A DNA stretch of 52,107 nucleotides from Deinococcus roseus (GTDB lineage: Bacteria > Deinococcota > Deinococci > Deinococcales > Deinococcaceae). The stretch spans positions 1-52,107 of the forward strand of contig NZ_BMOD01000029.1 in NCBI RefSeq assembly GCF_014646895.1. The letters are read 5' to 3'. The position numbers and the translations under genes were made by a program. Below the pieces are notes generated by a model. That model worked only from the letters and a program-made list of their open reading frames with translations. It had not been told where the DNA came from and did no database searches. This document shows, piece by piece, positions 9,558 to 16,275 of the stretch; the first letter of the stretch is position 1; every line of letters begins with the position of its first letter.

Positions 9558-10964
9558 ATGTCTGAATACGATGTTCTGGTGATTGGTGGTGGCCCCGGTG
9601 GTTATGTGGCTGCCATTCGCGCTGCCCAGCTGGGCTTCAAAGTGGCCTGTGTGGACGCTTTCAGCAACAAGGAAGGCAAACAGTCCCTGGGCGGAACCTG
9701 CCTGAATGTGGGATGCATTCCCTCCAAAGCCCTGCTGGATTCCACCCACAAGCTGGAAGCCGTGCAGCATGAATATGCAGACCACGGCATTGAGGTTTCC
9801 GGGGTCAAACTGGATCTTGCCAAACTGATGGGCCGCAAAGACAGCATCGTCAAACAGCTGACGGGCGGCATCCAGATGCTGTTCAAGAAGAACAAGGTCA
9901 CCGCTTACCACGGTTACGGCACCCTGGACCGCCAGGAAGGCGAACAGTGGGTGGTGAAAGTCGGAGAAGAGGAACTGAAAGCCAGGCACGTGATTCTGGC
10001 CACCGGATCCAAACCCCGCGAGCTGCCTTTCTTCAAGTTTGGTGGCAACATCCTGGACAACGTTGGTGCACTGAGTCTGGACCAGATTCCTGCAAAACTC
10101 GGTGTGATTGGTGCAGGTGTGATCGGTCTGGAACTGGGCAGCGTGTGGCGTCGGATGGGTTCAGAAGTGACTGCACTGGAAGCAGGTGGGTTCCTGGAAA
10201 TTGCCGATGAAGGCATCGCCAAAGAAGCCCTCCGTCACTTCCAGAAACAGGGCATGAAGATCATTCTGAACGTCAAGATCTCCAGAGTGGAAGACCTGGG
10301 CGACAAAGTGGTGGTGACCTACACCGATGGCAACGGAGAGCAGACCTACGAGTGCGACAAACTGATCGCCTCTGTGGGCCGCATTCCCAACACCGACAAC
10401 CTCGGGGCAGCAAAAGTGGGTCTGGAACTCACCGAACGGGGCTTCATCAAGATCGATGAGCACTACCACACCAACCTGAAAGGCGTGTACGCCATCGGGG
10501 ACGTGGTGGGTGGCCTGATGCTGGCCCACAAAGCCGAAGATGAGGGTGTGGCCTGCGCCGAATTGATCGCCGGTCAGGCCGGACACGTGAACTACGACTG
10601 TGTTCCCAGCGTGATTTACACCAGCCCTGAAATTGCCTGGGTGGGACCCACCGAGAAGCAACTGAAAGACAAAGGCGTGGAATACAAAGTCGGCAGCTTC
10701 AAGTTCATTGCCAACGGTCGCGCACTGGCCCACGACGACACCCGTGGTTTCGTGAAGATCATTGCCGATGCCAAAACCGACCGCCTGATCGCTGCCCACA
10801 TGATTGGCCCCAGCGTGTCAGAGCTGATCGGCGAAGTGGTCACGGTGATGGAATTCGGTGGAAGCGCAGAAGACCTGGCCCGCACCGTGCACGCCCACCC
10901 CACCCTCTCCGAAGCGGTGAAGGAAGCTGCAATGGGTGTGGACAAACGCATGATCCACAGCTGA
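9558..10964 (+). CDS. lpdA: Dihydrolipoyl dehydrogenase (E3)
   Basis: FAD/NAD flavoprotein that reoxidises dihydrolipoamide in the 2-oxoglutarate (and possibly pyruvate or glycine) complexes. It has 468 residues, the standard length. Motifs are the FAD-binding GGGPGGYVAAIRAAQLG at the N-terminus, the redox disulfide C48/C53 in GGTCLNVGCIPSK, the NAD-binding GAGVIGLELGSVWRRMG near 185, the second FAD motif YAIGDVV near 315, and catalytic H447 and E452 in HAHPTLSE. The ribosome-binding site AGGAGAAG precedes the ATG by 4 nt. Being beside sucA-sucB argues that it serves that complex. It ends at a strong terminator. Confidence 0.96.
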   Translation: MSEYDVLVIGGGPGGYVAAIRAAQLGFKVACVDAFSNKEGKQSLGGTCLNVGCIPSKALLDSTHKLEAVQHEYADHGIEVSGVKLDLAKLMGRKDSIVKQLTGGIQMLFKKNKVTAYHGYGTLDRQEGEQWVVKVGEEELKARHVILATGSKPRELPFFKFGGNILDNVGALSLDQIPAKLGVIGAGVIGLELGSVWRRMGSEVTALEAGGFLEIADEGIAKEALRHFQKQGMKIILNVKISRVEDLGDKVVVTYTDGNGEQTYECDKLIASVGRIPNTDNLGAAKVGLELTERGFIKIDEHYHTNLKGVYAIGDVVGGLMLAHKAEDEGVACAELIAGQAGHVNYDCVPSVIYTSPEIAWVGPTEKQLKDKGVEYKVGSFKFIANGRALAHDDTRGFVKIIADAKTDRLIAAHMIGPSVSELIGEVVTVMEFGGSAEDLARTVHAHPTLSEAVKEAAMGVDKRMIHS

Positions 10965-10989
10965 GTTATATTCCATCATTGTTCTGCAG

Positions 10990-11014
10990 GGGCGCAGCGT
11001 GCTGCGCCCTTTTT
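10990..11014 (+). terminator. Terminator of the 2-oxoglutarate dehydrogenase cluster
   Basis: GGGCGCAGC / GCTGCGCCC stem (10990-10998 with 11001-11009), tight loop, then TTTTT. The 3' arm and U-tract are partly duplicated at 11041-11054. Confidence 0.8.
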
Positions 11015-11040
11015 GGTCTCGTTCTTTACCAGACAGCATA

Positions 11041-11054
11041 CTGCGCCCTTTTTG
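11041..11054 (+). repeat. Partial duplicate of the lpd terminator
   Basis: CTGCGCCCTTTTTG repeats 11002-11015 exactly, but the matching 5' stem arm has decayed. Confidence 0.5.
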
Positions 11055-11059
11055 TTGTC

Positions 11060-11344
11060 TCAGTCGAATTCGCCCACAATTTTGTCGTCGATCCAGACCG
11101 TATACCGTACCAGATGCAGGGATTGCACCGCTGTGTTGGCCACATAATAGGTAAGCCCTCTGGAAGACCACTGGACGTAAAAATGGGATGCACCAGGAAG
11201 CCTGGGGAGGTCATAGGTGACCAGAACTTTCAGCACCTGTCGAGGTTGCAAGTCATATACAGTTCCTGTCATTTCGAGCTCAACATACATGGATTGTTCG
11301 GAGCTGTTTTCAATGAACACTTCTTCCTGATACAGATCATGCAT
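11060..11344 (-). CDS. Small hypothetical protein, about 94 aa
   Basis: I do not recognise the family. The product is rich in beta-branched and aromatic residues (segments MYVELEMTGTVYDLQP, VLKVLVTYDLPRL, FYVQWSSRGLTYYVANTAV) and looks like a small all-beta domain. The start at 11344 is preferred because a TACCCT box (11351-11356) ends 6 nt before it, which fits the leaderless pattern seen elsewhere here; a longer frame begins at 11389 (109 residues). It is convergent with lpd. A plus-strand open frame covers the same bases, but its product is Cys/His-rich and unlike a protein. Confidence is moderate. Confidence 0.5.
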   Translation of the reverse strand: MHDLYQEEVFIENSSEQSMYVELEMTGTVYDLQPRQVLKVLVTYDLPRLPGASHFYVQWSSRGLTYYVANTAVQSLHLVRYTVWIDDKIVGEFD

Positions 11345-11448
11345 GGGTTCAGGGTACAGCAGGGCTTTCAGGCAGGAGGTACGCCCCATTGCTTTTCATG
11401 GTTTGACGGCCACCCTCAGAAAACCAGATCCAACAGCATGCACCAGCT

Positions 11449-11454
11449 TAAAAT
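11449..11454 (+). promoter_or_regulatory. -10 box of leaderless phosphatase transcript
   Basis: TAAAAT with 8 nt to the ATG at 11463; no Shine-Dalgarno sequence. Confidence 0.5.
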
Positions 11455-11462
11455 GAATCCAT

Positions 11463-11987
11463 ATGGCACAGGACAACCCCATTCTGGCCCCCCATGTTCC
11501 GGGCACCCGCATTCACATGACTTTTGCTCCTGGCAAGAAAGGCAGAGGAGCGCTGTCTGGAACGGTGCACAACCGGAACCTGCAAACCGATCTGTTGCGC
11601 CTGAGGGACACCTACGAGACCACCCACCTGATCACCCTGGTGGAGGATTTCGAGCTGGACATGCTGCACATTGCAGACCTGAGGGAAGCAGCCCTGCAAC
11701 TTGGGATGCAGCACCTGCACTTTCCGATTGTGGATTTGAGTGTTCCAGAAGATCTGGATGCCTTTGAGGCTTTTGTGGATGACCTGAAAGCCCTCTATCA
11801 GGATGGGGCGACTTTCACCATTCATTGTGTGGGTGGACTGGGACGCACCGGGGTTCTGGCGGCCATTTTGCTGCAGGAACTGCATGGTTACCGTCCTGAA
11901 GCGTCTGTGGATGCCGTCAGAAAAGCCAGGAATGGCACCATCCAGACCCGTGAGCAGGAAGATTTTGTGCTGGGATGGAGACAGTGA
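11463..11987 (+). CDS. Dual-specificity/CDKN3-like protein phosphatase
   Basis: Cys-based phosphatase of 174 residues. The P-loop HCVGGLGRTG has the nucleophile C122 and phosphate-binding R128 (HCxxGxxRTG), and D91 in PIVDLSVP is well placed as general acid. The length and the TTHLITLVEDFEL segment resemble the CDKN3/KAP-like atypical DSP group. It would dephosphorylate Ser/Thr/Tyr phosphoproteins or a small phosphate ester in the cytoplasm; the substrate cannot be seen. It is a single gene with a leaderless promoter, convergent with the stress-protein gene. Deinococcus encodes several eukaryotic-type kinases, so a protein substrate is plausible but inferred. Confidence 0.82.
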   Translation: MAQDNPILAPHVPGTRIHMTFAPGKKGRGALSGTVHNRNLQTDLLRLRDTYETTHLITLVEDFELDMLHIADLREAALQLGMQHLHFPIVDLSVPEDLDAFEAFVDDLKALYQDGATFTIHCVGGLGRTGVLAAILLQELHGYRPEASVDAVRKARNGTIQTREQEDFVLGWRQ

Positions 11988-11993
11988 AACCAG

Positions 11994-12023
11994 AATAAAA
12001 ACAGGGCGAGGCACGCCTCGCCC
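11994..12023 (-). terminator. Terminator of the FMN-binding stress protein gene
   Basis: GGGCGAGG-rich inverted repeat (12004-12012 / 12015-12023). On the minus strand the stem is followed by TGTTTTTATTC, so it serves the minus-strand gene best. Confidence 0.7.
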
Positions 12024-12040
12024 CTACAAAAGCTGGGAGA

Positions 12041-12547
12041 TCAGATTTTCTGTCTTTCGTTCTTGCCTGCATCGTCATGGTTACCAGTGATGGCGGTTTT
12101 GATGAAGCTGTAGGCCTGGATGATTTTGCTGCTGGGGCTGTCCCAGTATTCGGCGCTTTCGGCTTCCACTTTGATCAGCACGATGTCCGGGTCATCCTTG
12201 CCGTCCGGGAAGAAGGCTGCGTTGATGGGGTTCCAGAGTTCATCGATCTTTTTCTGGTCATCGACCAATTCAGCACGGCCAGAGATGCTGACAAAGCTGT
12301 TCTTGCCCGGATGGCTGTAGGCAAGGTTCACCTTGGGGTAGTTGAGCAAATCGCTGATTTTGCCAGATTTTTTGCTGGTCATGAAGTAAAGGGTGCCGTC
12401 AAACTGGGCTTCCTGGGTGGCCATGGGTCGGCTGTAAAGTTCGCCGCCTTCATGCTGGGTGGTCAGCATGGCAATACGGATGTCTTTCAGCATGTCGTTG
12501 ATTTTGGCCAGAAATTCCTGATGGGCGGTGTGTTTGGGATCAGACAT
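12041..12547 (-). CDS. Pyridoxamine 5'-phosphate oxidase-like, general stress protein 26 family
   Basis: Split-barrel flavin-binding protein of 168 residues. The pattern IRIAMLTTQHEGGELYSRPMATQEAQFDGTLYFMTS is the hallmark of the GSP26/PNPOx-like family, followed by KVNLAYSHPGKNSFVSISGRAELV. These proteins bind FMN or F420 and are often stress-induced; true PNPOx catalysis is not implied. A strong AGGAGG lies 5 nt before the ATG at 12547, in contrast to the leaderless genes nearby. It is convergent with the phosphatase. The C-terminal lysine-rich tail (after residue 150) is unremarkable. Confidence 0.85.
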   Translation of the reverse strand: MSDPKHTAHQEFLAKINDMLKDIRIAMLTTQHEGGELYSRPMATQEAQFDGTLYFMTSKKSGKISDLLNYPKVNLAYSHPGKNSFVSISGRAELVDDQKKIDELWNPINAAFFPDGKDDPDIVLIKVEAESAEYWDSPSSKIIQAYSFIKTAITGNHDDAGKNERQKI

Positions 12548-12850
12548 AAAAACCTCCTGGGTTTGAATGGGTGCGGTGAATCGACCTTCTGATCATAGAA
12601 GCCCCGCTGGATCAGGTGTGTATGTTTTTTTGCAGCTTTGGTGCGTGACCCTGTAAAGCAGCACACAAACTGCTCTGCAAAGCACCACGAACTGGCCTTT
12701 AAAGTCAGCTGAAAAAACCTTGCAGGTTTGCAGATTGTGCACAACTGTAAGCATTTCACACTTATTTGGTGAACAAAAAAAGTAAGAAACCCGTGATCTC
12801 AACAGGCTTAAGCTGTCACTCAGGTTCAGTTCAGCTGGGCGGTGCAAAAG

Positions 12851-12868
12851 TATTAACTTCTGTTAATA
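12851..12868. promoter_or_regulatory. Perfect inverted repeat, candidate operator of the DUF11 operon
   Basis: TATTAAC-TTCT-GTTAATA, 7-bp arms with a 4-bp centre. It is about 55 bp upstream of the transcription start predicted from TACACT (12903-12908), a place typical of an activator site. Confidence 0.55.
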
Positions 12869-12902
12869 AACCGCTTTAAGACTCCTGGTACCCACCCCTT
12901 AG

Positions 12903-12908
12903 TACACT
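12903..12908 (+). promoter_or_regulatory. Candidate -10 box of the DUF11 operon
   Basis: TACACT; a start near 12915 would give a short leader carrying GGAGGA (12930-12935) 3 nt before the ATG. The -35 region is poor, consistent with activator dependence. Confidence 0.4.
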
Positions 12909-12938
12909 GACCTCACTTCAAGTTCTGATGGAGGAACG

Positions 12939-13430
12939 ATGAAAGCACTCACAGCTCTGTGGGTTGTCCCCGTTTTGCTGATTTCTGCCACAACCAGTGC
13001 CCTGGTGGTCAAAAGCAGCACCTACCTGGTGACGACCCAAACCAAAGACGGCAAAGTTCAGGAGAATCGCAAACTCAACCCCACTTCGGTGAAGCCCAAA
13101 GACCTGCTGGTTCTGACCACTGCAGTGCAAAACGTGACCCAGAAAGCCCTGAGCAATGTTTCCATTGTCCAGCCCATCCCGGAACAAACCCAGTACCTCG
13201 CCAACTCGGCCACCCAGCTGGACAGCGCACAACTGCAGTACAGCGCAGACGGTGGCAAAACCTTCGCAAAGGAGCCGCTGAAGAAGACCGTGTTGGTCGA
13301 GGAAAATGGCAAAAAGATTGAAAAAGAAGTCACCATCGCCCCCCAGCAATACACCCATGTGAAGTGGGTCCTGAAAAGCATCCAGCCTGAAGCCTCCCAG
13401 ACGCTCGAAGTTCGCGTCAACGTCCGATAA
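12939..13430 (+). CDS. Small exported DUF11/Ig-like protein, first gene of the surface operon
   Basis: 163 residues with a signal peptide (MKALTALWVVPVLLISATTSA, cleavage near 21). The rest is one Ig-like/DUF11-type domain: VKPKDLLVLTTAVQNVTQKAL, a LQYSADGGKTF turn, and a final strand LEVRVNVR. Three genes of this operon end in a similar VxVx strand. It has no cysteines and no membrane helix after the signal, so it should be released into the periplasm or cell surface. Strong GGAGGA ribosome-binding site. The next gene starts 8 nt after its stop. It could be a minor subunit or a chaperone-like partner of the large proteins; that is inference. Confidence 0.82.
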   Translation: MKALTALWVVPVLLISATTSALVVKSSTYLVTTQTKDGKVQENRKLNPTSVKPKDLLVLTTAVQNVTQKALSNVSIVQPIPEQTQYLANSATQLDSAQLQYSADGGKTFAKEPLKKTVLVEENGKKIEKEVTIAPQQYTHVKWVLKSIQPEASQTLEVRVNVR

Positions 13431-13438
13431 GGTGACCC

Positions 13439-16195
13439 ATGAACAAGAAACTGCTGATCTCCACCGCTCTCCTGCTTGCCGCTGCTGCCCAGGCCAAAGG
13501 CACCCTCGCTGGAACCGAAATTCGCAACGTTGCCTCTGCCAGCTACGTTGATGACCAGGGCCGCGCCCAGTCCACCATCTCCAACCAGGTGATCACGGTC
13601 GTTCAAGAGTTGCCTTCTTTCAGCATCACCCCGGACGAAGCCACTGCTGCAGCCACCCCTGCCCAGCAGAAAAGCGCCCTGGCTGGCCAGGAAGTCTACT
13701 TCCCCTACACCGTCACCAACACCGGTAACGCCAACATCTCCGTGTCTTTCAGCATGAACGACCTCACCGGCGACAGCGGCAACTTCTCCAGCAAGAAACT
13801 CTACCTGGATGCCAACCAGAACGGTCTGGTGGACAGCGGTGAAACCGAAATCACTGCTTCTTCCATCAGCCTGGCTGCCGACGAAGTGGTCAAACTGGTG
13901 GCCGCCGTCACCACCCCCGGCACCCTGGTCAACACCAACACCGTGGACCTGAACCTGGTCGGCACCGGCAGCACCGTGGCCTCCGGCTCCTTCGCTGAAG
14001 CAGGAAGCGGCGCAGCCCTGCTGAACACCGTCCGTGTCAATGTCACCACCAAGGCCGTGCTGACCTTCAACAAAACCGCCAGTGGCCCCACCTACATCAA
14101 GGAAGGCGACACCATCGTCTACACCCTGAAAGGCACCAACAACGGGGGCAGCGCAGCCGCTTCCGTGGCCAACGTGATCCCTGGCAAAAACGGCATCTTC
14201 ATCTCTGACACCCTGCCCACCAACACCGTGCTGGACACCACCTACACCCCCAACGCCAGCGCCGGGGCCGGGGCCGTCACCGTGTACTACTACGTGGGAA
14301 GCGCCTGGACCACCACCATCTCTGCCAGCGCCACCCGTGTGGGCCTGCTGATCGAGAACGTCAACCACGCCACCGCTCCTGGCTTCTTCCCCCAGACCGC
14401 CCAGTACTCCCTGGACTTCCGCGTCACGGTCACCGACGGCAACGCCGCCACCGCCATCCCTGCCAACACCAACATCAACAACACCGGTACCCTGACCGTT
14501 GACATCGACAACGATGGTGGAACCGACAACTTCACCTCCAACCAGACCACCAACACCATCTCCACCATCTACGCCATCGCAGCTGGTAAAGACAACGGCA
14601 GTGGCAAGGCCACCGACGGTCTGACCGGAGACACCATCACCGCTGCTGGCACCGTGTACCAGGGCAGCGTGCTGACCTTCAACGTCAAAGTCACCAACAA
14701 CGGCAACATCTCTGACAGCTTCACCCTGGCCCTCTCTGGCCTGTCTGACCTGCAGAACTGCCTGCTGTACTACGCCGACGGCATCACCCCCCTGCCCAAC
14801 ACCTTCGGTCCTCTGGCCAGCGGTGCAACCCAGGACATCGTGGTGAAGTGCCAGGTGCCCACCAGCGCCACCGTGGGCAATGTTCCCAGCCTGAAACTGA
14901 CCGCCACCAGCGTGGGCAACCCCTCCGGAAACGACGCAACCCTGAACGATGGTGTGGACTCCGTGACCCTGCAGGGCACCGCCATCCAGTCCGGTTACGC
15001 CATGGACGCCGATGCCACCCCCACCAACGGTGCAGACGCCGATCCTGCCAACGACACCGCCCCCACCCAGAATGTGAACCCTGGCGCAAGCGTGACCTAC
15101 GGCTTCTCTGTCACCAACAACGGCCAGCAGAACGACACCTACAACCTCACCCCCAACCTCACTGCTTTCCCCGGCTACACCGCCACCATCTACCAGTGGA
15201 ACGATACCAACAGCAACGGTGTGGTGGACGCTGGTGAAGTGGGCGTGGCTGTGAACTCCACCCCCATCATGAACCCTGCCACCACCACCAAGTATGTGGT
15301 CGTGCTGACCCCTCCTTACGGCGACGTGCCCGGTGTGGACAACATCCCTGTGGTGGTGAGCAGCAACAGCAGCGCTGGCCTCTCCGACACCATGACCTTC
15401 CCTGTGAACGTGAATGCCGTGAACAGCGTGCAGCTGCTGCCTGACCGCAGCGGAACCGTGGGCGCTCCTGGCACCATCGAGTACACCCACACCGTCACCA
15501 ACACCGGCAATGCCTCGGCGATCATCGATGTGGCTTCCATGACCAGCGGCAAGGGCTTCACCTACCTGATCTCCACCGACGGCGGTACCACCTTCGCAGT
15601 CAACCCCGATCCCTTCCTGCTGGCCGCTGGCACCAACAAGACCATCGTGGTCCGGGTGATTGTTCCCGCAGGCACCGCCATCGGCACCGCTGAAACCCTG
15701 GCCGTCACCGCCGGAGTGGACTACAACAACACCGTGCTGGCCAGCTACACCCAGGACGCCACCGTCACCGCCAACGACACCACCACCGTGATCGGGGGCA
15801 ACCTGAAAGTCAGCAAAGTGGTGGACAAGGGCACCGCCAAACCCGGCGACACCCTCACCTACACCATCAGCTCTCAGAACATCGGCACCCAGCCCATCAG
15901 CAAGGTGATCGTGTCTGACCCCACCCCCAACTACACCGACTTCCTGAGCCTGGACATCGACACCGCCACCATCGCCAAGAACAAGGTGCTGGTTTCCAGA
16001 GACGGCGGAGCCACCTGGGTCACCTGGGCCACTGCCGATGCCAACAGCGACGGCGTGATCAGTGCCGCTGAATGGGGAAGCAACCGCACCGTCTTCGTGG
16101 CCTTCGACACCAACGGCGACGGCACCATCACCAACACCGACTACCTGGCCCCCAGCGCCACCGTCAGCGTGATCTTCAAAGTCAAAGTCCAGTAA
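13439..16195 (+). CDS. Large exported DUF11 repeat protein with EF-hand-like calcium loops
   Basis: 918 residues with signal peptide MNKKLLISTALLLAAAAQA. The first mature segment GTEIRNVASASYVDDQG matches the usual opening of exported DUF11 proteins. It holds a chain of about six Ig-like repeats with the VTNTGN / VTNNGN / TYTISSQNIGT signature. Four loops fit the EF-hand Dx[N]x[D/N]G pattern: D124-E135, D589-E600, and a tandem pair D867-E878 and D890-D901 in the last domain. The chain ends in FKVKVQ. Strongly biased C-ending codons suggest high expression. No sortase or SLH anchor is seen, so attachment probably needs another protein. A likely major surface or fibre component. Confidence 0.85.
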   Translation: MNKKLLISTALLLAAAAQAKGTLAGTEIRNVASASYVDDQGRAQSTISNQVITVVQELPSFSITPDEATAAATPAQQKSALAGQEVYFPYTVTNTGNANISVSFSMNDLTGDSGNFSSKKLYLDANQNGLVDSGETEITASSISLAADEVVKLVAAVTTPGTLVNTNTVDLNLVGTGSTVASGSFAEAGSGAALLNTVRVNVTTKAVLTFNKTASGPTYIKEGDTIVYTLKGTNNGGSAAASVANVIPGKNGIFISDTLPTNTVLDTTYTPNASAGAGAVTVYYYVGSAWTTTISASATRVGLLIENVNHATAPGFFPQTAQYSLDFRVTVTDGNAATAIPANTNINNTGTLTVDIDNDGGTDNFTSNQTTNTISTIYAIAAGKDNGSGKATDGLTGDTITAAGTVYQGSVLTFNVKVTNNGNISDSFTLALSGLSDLQNCLLYYADGITPLPNTFGPLASGATQDIVVKCQVPTSATVGNVPSLKLTATSVGNPSGNDATLNDGVDSVTLQGTAIQSGYAMDADATPTNGADADPANDTAPTQNVNPGASVTYGFSVTNNGQQNDTYNLTPNLTAFPGYTATIYQWNDTNSNGVVDAGEVGVAVNSTPIMNPATTTKYVVVLTPPYGDVPGVDNIPVVVSSNSSAGLSDTMTFPVNVNAVNSVQLLPDRSGTVGAPGTIEYTHTVTNTGNASAIIDVASMTSGKGFTYLISTDGGTTFAVNPDPFLLAAGTNKTIVVRVIVPAGTAIGTAETLAVTAGVDYNNTVLASYTQDATVTANDTTTVIGGNLKVSKVVDKGTAKPGDTLTYTISSQNIGTQPISKVIVSDPTPNYTDFLSLDIDTATIAKNKVLVSRDGGATWVTWATADANSDGVISAAEWGSNRTVFVAFDTNGDGTITNTDYLAPSATVSVIFKVKVQ

Positions 16196-16203
16196 TTCCA
16201 CAC

Positions 16204-16229
16204 GGCAGGGTGGAACCCTCCACCCTGCC
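16204..16229 (+). terminator. Hairpin between second and third genes of the surface operon
   Basis: 11-bp perfect stem (16204-16214 / 16219-16229), ACCC loop, but no U-tract, so it is more likely an mRNA-stabilising or attenuating hairpin than a full stop. Confidence 0.55.
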
Positions 16230-16275
16230 TCTCTCCTGTCAAAGTGACGCCATTTTCAAAGAATCGAGGTTTCAG

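Larger units (their letters stand above)
12548..12938. other. 391-nt intergenic region upstream of the surface-protein operon
   Basis: No gene seen. It is AT-richer than the flanking genes and carries the inverted repeat at 12851-12868, a possible -10 box at 12903-12908 and the ribosome-binding site of the operon. Several short purine/pyrimidine runs have no pattern I can name. Confidence 0.5.

Noticed and set aside
10979..11767. 262-codon plus-strand frame after lpd
   Set aside because: It starts inside the lpd terminator, is Cys/His/Pro-rich, and overlaps both the small minus-strand gene and the phosphatase start.
16072..16275. 68-residue extension of the third surface-operon protein
   Set aside because: It overlaps the end of the preceding gene, is Arg/His-rich, and would bury the signal peptide that begins at GTG 16276.
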